NCBI GenBank assembly: GCA_922989275.2 | Contig: OV277869.1 | Location: 20,594,189-20,658,188 of the forward strand | Length of the DNA stretch: 64,000 nt | Source: Gari tellinella | Taxonomy: Eukaryota > Mollusca > Bivalvia > Cardiida > Psammobiidae | Direction of reading: 5' to 3' | Part shown: positions 57,541 to 64,000 of the stretch, in pieces | How positions within the stretch are numbered: position 1 is the first letter of the stretch | How the letters are laid out: the number at the start of each line of letters is the position of its first letter | Notes under the pieces: model-generated | What the model was told of the DNA's origin: nothing | The model's database searches: none | What the model saw: only the letters and a program-made list of their open reading frames with translations | Position numbers and translations under genes: made by a program

Positions 57541-57840
57541 TTATGTGTCATTGTGTATCCATACACACTGATTGCAATATGTAATTTGTGATATTGGTGT
57601 TGGAAAATCCACAATACCATCTAAGTGTAAATCAGGTAAATTTTTATAACGTGAATGATCATTCAGATGAGAAGAAATACTATCTGAATATATAGCTGAT
57701 TTTAACACCCATTCTAAACATTTATCATCATTGTTCTTTACATTTTTTATTGCCTCTTTGTTTTCTATTTCTTCAGGTAATGAAATGTATGAAGAGCCTT
57801 TCAATTGCTCATATTTTGTTATGTAATTCAATACAATGGT
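57541..57840 (-). pseudogene. Fragment of a Polinton-associated-type protein
   Basis: The 96-codon minus frame reads YISLPEEIENKEAIKNVKNN then DDKCLEWVLKSAIYSDS, YKNLPDLHLDGIVDFPTPIS. The order 'LPxxIxxKxAxINxxNxDxKCxxW ... GIxFPxxxxxI' is one I associate with proteins found next to the B-family DNA polymerase in Polinton/Maverick-like and related elements. Its biochemical role is unknown to me. It lacks the usual continuation (KFE..N) and no polymerase is seen nearby, so it is a stray fragment. The assignment is from memory. Confidence 0.45.
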
Positions 57841-58277
57841 CTAATGAAATACCTTACCATTTAAGCTTGCAAATTAAGATAAATCATTTCAGACACTTTC
57901 AACGTTGAATACAACAAGAGCAAGGTCATTATTTGTCATTATAAACCCATCCTTTGATTGTTAAAAAAAGTCCGCATATATACCCTATATAAAAACTTTT
58001 TAAAAAAATAAAAACTTTCTTACCGACCTACCCTAAAACTTTGAGAGGGTGAAACCAGAAACACACATTTGTTTAGGCCTACACAAAACATGTAATTTCA
58101 GTGTGAATATTCATAGTTTACTTAAATTCATGAGCAAAAAAAACCAAACTGGAAGTATTTGCTGTTACAATTAAAACAAACAAAATATTTTCAAGTTGGT
58201 ATTTTTATAATTTTCTTTTTACCCATCAGCGGGTACCCAAACAGAATGATTATTGATAACTGCCAATAATGATTATA
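57841..58277. other. AT-rich, no gene
   Basis: No recognisable feature. Confidence 0.4.
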
Positions 58278-58511
58278 GATTATTTAACCAATTACCCCCT
58301 AGCCTAATTTTGAAAATAATGACCACTTAAAGTAAAGCAGAATGCACGCCTTAATGCATATATTCTGCTTTACTTTCAACCTATTTTAAGCTATCATCTG
58401 CTAGAATATAGAATATAGTTTTTATCATTCATAATCATAACTGTATTCATTGAAATCATTTTCTTCAGTGAAGGAATAAATTAAAGGCGCATTTATTGGG
58501 TAATGGGTTAA
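58278..58511. mobile_element. ~234-bp MITE with TTAACC(A/C)ATTACCC ends
   Basis: TTTAACCAATTACCCCCTAG at the left and GGGTAATGGGTTAAAAC at the right are inverted. An inner inverted pair (AAAGTAAAGCAGAATGC and CATATTCTGCTTTACTTT) surrounds 58345. Related to the piece at 3576-3680. Confidence 0.6.
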
Positions 58512-58779
58512 AACAGTCAGTCTGTCATTCAGCACCCATTATTTATGCAAGATTATTGTCTGGTGGTCGCTTAATAAAGATTAAAAAAGAAGGCTTATAG
58601 AATCTTTCACATTCTGCATTATTTTTTCCTGCATTAAGCTGTCACTTGTCTTTAGAGGTCTCCTTGCTTCAGAGATGGGTGCTGGGTGACTTACTGTATT
58701 CAAAACTGCAAATCACATAGAACAACTTATGAACCTTGGTATTATTTGGAAATATTTCAAAATCTATCATTTTAATTGC

Positions 58780-59131
58780 TAAGTCTAGTCCATTTATATA
58801 AGAGCACTATCTGTCCCTCTCCTTTAAGACAGTCAATGATGCAATAAATGTCAATTTATGTATTGGCAGTTTGGTGTGGCAACTGTGGAATTTCTGGGTA
58901 ATGAATTGAGAGCCATTAGATCTTGATCTGCTCTATTGGTTCTATTGGTACTGTAGTGAGCACCGGTCCGCTGGTACCCGATCGAGTGTGCCGAGAGCCA
59001 GCGAACTGCCTACGTCGTGAAGACGCACACTCAAGACATCTACGAACATCCAGCTCTACGCTGAACATCGGTTGGTGAGTTGACTTTATAATTATCCCTA
59101 GTAGTAATAACATTGCATAGAATTACTATAT
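58780..59131 (+). repeat. Probable 5' LTR (right part) of the Ty3/Gypsy element
   Basis: Placed by what follows it (primer site at 59132) and by a TATA-like TTTATATAAGAG at 58793 and AATAAA at 58843. The LTR start cannot be set because the 3' LTR lies outside the window. It may begin anywhere between about 58515 and 58780. Confidence 0.45.
58793..58805 (+). promoter_or_regulatory. TATA-like box in the putative LTR
   Basis: TTTATATAAGAGC, followed 40 bp on by CAATAAATG (58842), an order compatible with U3 promoter and R polyadenylation signal. Confidence 0.4.
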
Positions 59132-59142
59132 TGGTGGCAGCG
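59132..59142 (+). other. Primer-binding site for tRNA-Leu
   Basis: TGGTGGCAGCG is the complement of CGCTGCCA+CCA, the 3' end of animal tRNA-Leu (AAG type). It sits at the expected place between LTR and gag. The next bases (ATAATTCGA) are only partly complementary to the T arm. Confidence 0.7.
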
Positions 59143-59529
59143 ATAATTCGACAACCCAATTTCGCTTTTAGTAAAACGCGCTACCTTAGCGAGAATTGTG
59201 TTTGGACAAAAGTGCCAAACTTGATATCTCGTGTTTGTTTTATTGATGAACGAGTATTTGCAGCTTACTGACGAGTAATTTTGTGATACTATTCATCTTA
59301 TTGCATTGGTTATTTGTGAATATTTTGGAAAAAAGACCTTTTTCAAAAAATTATTCGCACGTGGCCGGTGCCGTTTTCGACATTTTGTATTTTAAATTAC
59401 GCGCTCTGTTTTCTAATTGGAGCTCTATTTTTAAAGGCGTGCTTTTTTAATATAGCTGTGGTTAGCGATAGGGAGCGTGGTTTTTTTTTTGTGTTACTTA
59501 TATTTTGAATTGCCAATTTAACTCCGCAA

Positions 59530-61479
59530 ATGTCGGATAAAGATGTTTCAGCTATAGGGTTGGCAGGAGTTCGTGTGCCAGAAGTAGCGCAAAAAGTTGC
59601 TTCTGATATTGATGAAGATTATTGGGAAACAATGCCTGATACCCGAATCCCTATTAATTATAGTCCGGTGGAGGAGCTAATAAAGATTCCGGGTATAGAG
59701 CAAAGACTTGCTAAGGCTATTGTTGCGGTCCGTGTTGGTTCGGGAAACATTAATTTGGAAATTCTCCAAACAATTGCTCGGCGTCATTTTGATGATGCAA
59801 CAGTTGCTTTAATTGATTTCACTCCAAATGTGGACTACATGAATCCTAAAGAATCCTCCGAAAGTGAGGATGAAGGGGAGGGTCAAAAGTTACCCAATCC
59901 TGAATCACAAGAAGGGGAGGTAAGTGTTGAGCAAAAATTGCCGAAATATGAGGTAAAAACACCCAAAATCCAGGTTACAGAACCTACACCTATATATGCA
60001 CCTGAGGTTCGTACCCCTAAGAGGGAATATATTACCTCTCCATATGTGGCCAGTAAACTCAACAAGAAGCCGGCATTCGAGGTAAGTAGGGATGAATATT
60101 CAGATTCCGAGGAGGAGGAAACTGCGGAAACTTATGTAGGAGCAATGATGAAAAAGTATCTGCCACCTCATGTGTTGAAGATTATGAAGGATTTAAGAGA
60201 GTCAAAAGTCAGGCTTGCTCAACGCGATACTGACAATGACACTTTCTTAGATTCCTTGCCTAAAACTCCAGATAAGTTGCCCCATCATGATTTCTTTGAT
60301 ATGGGTCACTCTTCTCCAATATACCCTATTCCACCTGTTATTAAAAGGGAAGTTCAGACAATTAAGCAGCATGTCCCGGTAACAGTGCATAGGGAAAGGG
60401 AAGTAATTGACAGGATCCCAGAATCACCGGGATTTCCTTCTGGAATTCATAGGGACCCATACATTAAACCGGAATCTCCGGGTTTCTCCAAAATTCCGCC
60501 TAACATTCCAAAGGGACCATACAGTAAACCGTATGTATCTATGGAACAGGACCAATGGCTTCACCCTGCTGAACCACCTAAATTAACTCACAAATGGCTA
60601 CACCCGAACTTGGAAAACCCCAAAGTTCAAATGCCAGTGCCAAAGAAACCTCAATCTCGCAAACGGGATATTATGGTCACGGTCCCTAAACACCTTTCAT
60701 ACGATGGCAAGGGTAATTGGAAGGCATTCCAACTGCAGTTCGCTCGTTATGCAAAGGCATATGATTGGACTGAGGAGGAGTGCTTGAATTGCCTTTGTTG
60801 GAGTCTCAAAGGGAGTGCTCTTGATTATTTTGCACTAATCAATGAAAATGTTGATGGACCCCTATCTTACCAAGAACTAGTGTCTCGCTTAAACCAACGT
60901 TTTGGCGAACTTGATATACCTGCTGCTGCACAAGTCCGTTTCCAGCAGGCTACCCAAAATCAAGGGGAAACCTTAGAGGAATGGGCCGACAGAGTCCTAA
61001 CTCTTGCAGACAGGGCATATAAACATTTGCCTAATTCCTTCATCCTGGAGCAAACAGTAAACCGTTTCTGTTTAGGTATGACGGATAAGGATGCGGGTCA
61101 CCATGTTTGTATGCAGGAGCCTGCAAGTGTTCACGCCGCTGTACAACAAGTACGCAAATATCAACAGGTACATTCAGCCATGTATGGTAAGAATAAGGCT
61201 GACCGTCCCAAAAAACGGGATTATGATAACAACGAACCGGTGGTAAGTCAGATAACCCCAGATCAAAAGTCATCTGTTGATTTCATGACAGCCATGCATG
61301 ATATGGAAGAAAGACTAAAAAAGTCTTTAGGAGCTAGACCTAAGTTTAGGGGTGGACAGACAAGGTCTAGGACCTGTTATACGTGTGGTGAAGTTGGGCA
61401 CTTTCGAGCCGAATGTCCCAAGTCTTTAAACGCAAACGGGTCAAGGAAGCCGGCCAATCCTCGACCTCAACAGAAGTAG
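59530..61479 (+). CDS. gag: Ty3/Gypsy gag polyprotein with HhH-like N-terminus
   Basis: 649 residues, intact. It forms the cytoplasmic particle and binds element RNA. Residues about 42-72 (INYSPVEELIKIPGIEQRLA) fit a helix-hairpin-helix motif, normally a DNA-backbone binding fold and unusual at a gag N-terminus. An acidic stretch (about 112-123) and a proline-rich linker follow. Residues about 388-553 are the capsid-like retrotransposon gag domain (YDGKGNWKAFQLQFARYA ... EEWADRVLTLADRAY). A CCHC knuckle CYTCGEVGHFRAEC lies at 616-629. Start: the ATG at 59530 is the first in the long frame. It ends at TAG 61477-61479; pol overlaps in the -1 frame. Intactness suggests recent activity. Confidence 0.93.
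   Translation: MSDKDVSAIGLAGVRVPEVAQKVASDIDEDYWETMPDTRIPINYSPVEELIKIPGIEQRLAKAIVAVRVGSGNINLEILQTIARRHFDDATVALIDFTPNVDYMNPKESSESEDEGEGQKLPNPESQEGEVSVEQKLPKYEVKTPKIQVTEPTPIYAPEVRTPKREYITSPYVASKLNKKPAFEVSRDEYSDSEEEETAETYVGAMMKKYLPPHVLKIMKDLRESKVRLAQRDTDNDTFLDSLPKTPDKLPHHDFFDMGHSSPIYPIPPVIKREVQTIKQHVPVTVHREREVIDRIPESPGFPSGIHRDPYIKPESPGFSKIPPNIPKGPYSKPYVSMEQDQWLHPAEPPKLTHKWLHPNLENPKVQMPVPKKPQSRKRDIMVTVPKHLSYDGKGNWKAFQLQFARYAKAYDWTEEECLNCLCWSLKGSALDYFALINENVDGPLSYQELVSRLNQRFGELDIPAAAQVRFQQATQNQGETLEEWADRVLTLADRAYKHLPNSFILEQTVNRFCLGMTDKDAGHHVCMQEPASVHAAVQQVRKYQQVHSAMYGKNKADRPKKRDYDNNEPVVSQITPDQKSSVDFMTAMHDMEERLKKSLGARPKFRGGQTRSRTCYTCGEVGHFRAECPKSLNANGSRKPANPRPQQK
61425..61431 (+). promoter_or_regulatory. 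Programmed -1 frameshift site T TTA AAC
   Basis: In gag phase the codons are TCT TTA AAC, so the heptamer T TTA AAC matches the X XXY YYZ slippery rule exactly. The pol frame (positions divisible by 3) is open from 61392 and continues through the heptamer. Slipping back one base joins gag to pol 48 bases before the gag stop. I could not identify a convincing downstream stem or pseudoknot by eye. Confidence 0.8.
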
Positions 61480-64000
61480 GCCAAACTAGGGCTCAATCTC
61501 CAGAAAAGGAGGTTATCGTGGATGAGATCGTGGTTTGTCAGGTTAAGTCGGTTTCTCAGTATTCCGTGACTATCCAGATCGGTAATATTCCGGTAAAGGC
61601 AGTAGTAGATACAGCGGCCCAGGTAACGATTATATCCAATCGGATATACGATTCGTTAGAAAAACCGCCGCGCAAACAGAAAACCGTAAAACTACTCGCT
61701 GCTGGCAAAGATATGTCGATGTCTGGGTTTATTACCGAACCAGTTAAACTAAAAATTGGGGATAGGTGGTATGCTGAGAACATTTACGTAGCCCCAATCG
61801 AGCAAGACATGTTGCTTGGCTTTGATATTCTGCAGGGTACGGGTAAATCCATTTTAGATTTAGGTATGGGAGTTTTACATTTTGACGGTATGACGATTAC
61901 CTTAGATGGTGATACCACTTTAGGGTTTAATCGGGTATCTCGAGTGACGGTCGCGAAACGTCAAGTAATACCGCCCAACTCGGTAGCGAAAGTAAAATGT
62001 AAAATGGACGCGCAGCTGCCAGACTACGTAGTCGAACCAGCTGGTAAATACGCGAAACAGCTTCTCATACCGAAAGTTGTACGAGAGTCTAATTCGGATC
62101 CTATCCTTTGTTTAATAAATCCTACGGATTTTTATAGGCATGTAAACAAAGGCGCAGAGATTGGTCGAGCATACGCGGTGGCCGAGGTGTTACGTGAAGA
62201 GTCCGATACATCAATCGGAGAAGACTCAGAAAAGAGTCCGGAACGTGAATTAAACACACAAAAGCGGTGTTCTAATTCGAGAAAGGCTAAACGAAAGAAA
62301 AAGCAAAAAGTACCCGAACATCTAACCAAAATGTTTGAGGACTGTAGCAAGGCGTTAGACAAGGAGCAGAGTAGTCAGCTGTCGTCATTATTAATTGAAT
62401 TCCAAGATGTTTTTGCCAAAAATGAATTTGATTTAGGTAATTTTTCAGCCTTGGAGCATAAAATTGATACAGGTGACGCAAAACCTATAAAACAGGGTAT
62501 GCGTAGAACTCCTGCTTGTTTTGTAGGTGAAGAAGAAGCTCATTTAGAAAAAATGCTTAAAGCTGGAGTAATTAAAGCGTCCACTTCGGATTGGGCTTCC
62601 GCTCCGGTTTTAATTCGGAAACGTGATGGAACGGTCAGGTGGTGCATCGATTATCGCGCTCTTAACGATGTGACGACGAAAGATGTATTCCCTTTACCGC
62701 TTGTCGATGATTGTTTAGATACTTTGTCAGGCAGTATTTGGTTTTCAAAACTGGATGCTAATTCTGCTTATTGGCAAGTACCTTTACGAGAACAGGATCA
62801 AAAGAAAACCGCCTTTTTAACAAAATACGGTTTGTTTGAGCATGTCCGAATGGGTTTTGGTCTTTGTGGGGCTCCTGCTACCTTTGCACGTATAATGAAT
62901 TTAGTTTTTCGAGGGCTGTCTTGGAAAACTGTTTTGGCCTTTTTGGATGATATTATAGTCTTAGGTGCCAGTTTTGGGGAACATCTTATTAATTTAAGGG
63001 AAGCCCTTGGCAGGTTAAGACAATATGGCCTCAAATTAAAGCCAAAGAAGTGTACTTTCTTTCAAAACGAAATTGAATTCTTAGGGAGAAAGATTACAGG
63101 GTCTAGTTTAGAAATGTCCAATCATGACATTGAAACAGTTAAAAATTGGCCTGTGCCGTCGAAAGGAAAGGACGTTGAGAGATTTTTAGGCTTAGCAAAT
63201 TATCATAGATCATTTGTTAAAGATTTTTCTAAGATATCAGGACCCTTGTACGAAGTAACTGGCCAGAAGTCTTTTGTTTGGGGCGAAGCTCAGAAAAGAG
63301 CTTTTGAGAAGCTTAAGGATGCCTTAACGACACCGCCTGTTTTGGCGCTGCCAAATATGGAGGATGGTTTCATTCTCGATACAGACGCAAGCGACTTTGC
63401 AATCGGTGCCGAACTCCTTCAAATACAAAATGGGGAGGAAAAGGTAATCGCTTATGGTAGCTTTGCTTTGACTAAGGAGCAAAGGAGGTACTGTACAACT
63501 CGAAAAGAATTGCTGGCAGTGGTAAGGTTTACAAGACAGTATCGTTACTATATGTTAGGCAAGCCGTTTGTAGTAAGAACTGACCATTCAAGCTTAAGGT
63601 GGCTTATGAGATTCCGGGAACCGCAGGGGCAGCTTGCGAGATGGCTCGAAGAGCTGGCGCAATATAACATGGTGGTTAAACACCGTGCGGGGCGTTTGCA
63701 CAATAATGCGGATCCATTGTCCCGAATTGCAACCAATTCGGAGCAGTGCGATGCTTATCGTGCTGGAGTACGCCTGGGGGATTTGCCGTGTGGGGGATGT
63801 AAGTATTGTGAAAAGGCACATGAAAATTGGGCTTCTTTTACGGAAATAGTGGATGACGTGGTACCCTTGGCTAATATGAACGGGTCTAGAACTGTTTCTA
63901 TGGTGTCTAAGGGTGGTCAGGTCATTCATGGGGATTACATCGAATCTGTAGGTCCAGTAGGCGACAATGGCAAGCCGGTTCTTGAGCAAATAGGGTCTGG
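61425..64000 (+). CDS. pol: Ty3/Gypsy pol polyprotein, cut by window end
   Basis: Open in one frame for about 858 codons to the last base. Order: aspartic protease with VVDTAAQVTIIS (DTAA variant of DTG) at 61602 and MLLGFDIL near 61808; reverse transcriptase from about 62530, with RWCIDYRALN, FSKLDANSAYWQ and the catalytic FLDDIIV (DD at 62946-62951); RNase H with ILDTDASDFAIGAEL near 63371, RKELLAVV near 63499 and TDHSSLRWL near 63580; then AGRLHNNADPLSR and a cysteine pair motif CGGCKYC at 63790. Integrase should follow beyond 64000. Expressed only as a gag-pol fusion by -1 slippage, to judge from the overlap. No frameshift or stop is seen, unlike every other element here. Confidence 0.93.

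Noticed and set aside
61477..61479. Gag-Pol by read-through of the gag TAG
   Set aside because: The pol frame is not in phase with gag; in gag phase a further TGA follows at 61567.
63594..63989. 131-codon minus-strand frame
   Set aside because: It is antisense to the intact pol frame and has no recognisable content.

Overview
This window looks like repeat-dominated nuclear DNA of a marine invertebrate, most likely a mollusc or another lophotrochozoan. That is inferred from the mixture of element families (BEL/Pao, Ty3/Gypsy with a tRNA-Leu primer site, two LINE families, HARBI1-like, Tc1/mariner and pogo-type elements, foldback repeats), not from a marker gene. I see no ordinary host gene, rRNA gene, bacterial operon or CRISPR array. 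Almost every short open frame is part of, or a shadow of, a mobile element or a tandem repeat.

Layout. 1-8 kb: AT-rich DNA, a small inverted island of the main satellite, a decayed Tc1-type transposase, a 66-bp tandem array, and two complete-looking non-autonomous DNA transposons (a Harbinger-type MITE with a TAA duplication at 5466-6591 and a pogo-type MITE with a TA duplication at 6653-7650). 8-12 kb: a minus-strand BEL/Pao ruin whose RNase H is split by a 5'-truncated LINE with an 11-bp target duplication, then a second LINE relic. 12-17 kb: two relics of one uncharacterised repeat-associated gene family, the second inside a 3.56-kb TA-flanked foldback element whose arms contain 163-bp subrepeats. 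17-23 kb: a second Tc1 relic, a LINE relic, a CAGC-rich simple repeat, and a HARBI1-like transposase with a 765-bp MITE just upstream of its start codon. 23-27.5 kb: a modular element of ~340-bp units bounded by inverted ends and holding several smaller palindromes. 28-40 kb: two LINEs with C-terminal zinc fingers in opposite orientation and a BEL/Pao element broken into head-to-head inverted pieces. 40-53.5 kb and 55.5-56.7 kb: a large satellite built on a ~31-bp monomer with GGAACGTTCC at its core. 53.5-55.5 kb: a pogo-type MITE in otherwise unrecognised DNA. 57.5 kb: a fragment of a family I associate with Polinton-like elements. 58.8 kb to the end: a Ty3/Gypsy retrotransposon, apparently intact as far as the window goes.

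How the genes work together: only the Ty3/Gypsy element looks functional. Its parts are a promoter-bearing 5' LTR (inferred), a tRNA-Leu primer site, a 649-codon gag, a canonical T TTA AAC -1 slippery heptamer in the gag frame, and a pol frame that opens exactly in the -1 phase and has no stop up to the window edge (protease, reverse transcriptase, RNase H; integrase lies beyond). The other elements are dead or non-autonomous and nested in one another, which gives a relative order for some insertions.

The most unusual signals are the satellite whose monomer matches the heat-shock element consensus, the gag-pol frameshift site, the giant foldback carrying an unknown gene family, and the cluster of inverted duplications at 29.8-36.4 kb. 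All similarities were judged by eye from translations and motif recall; no database search or alignment was run.
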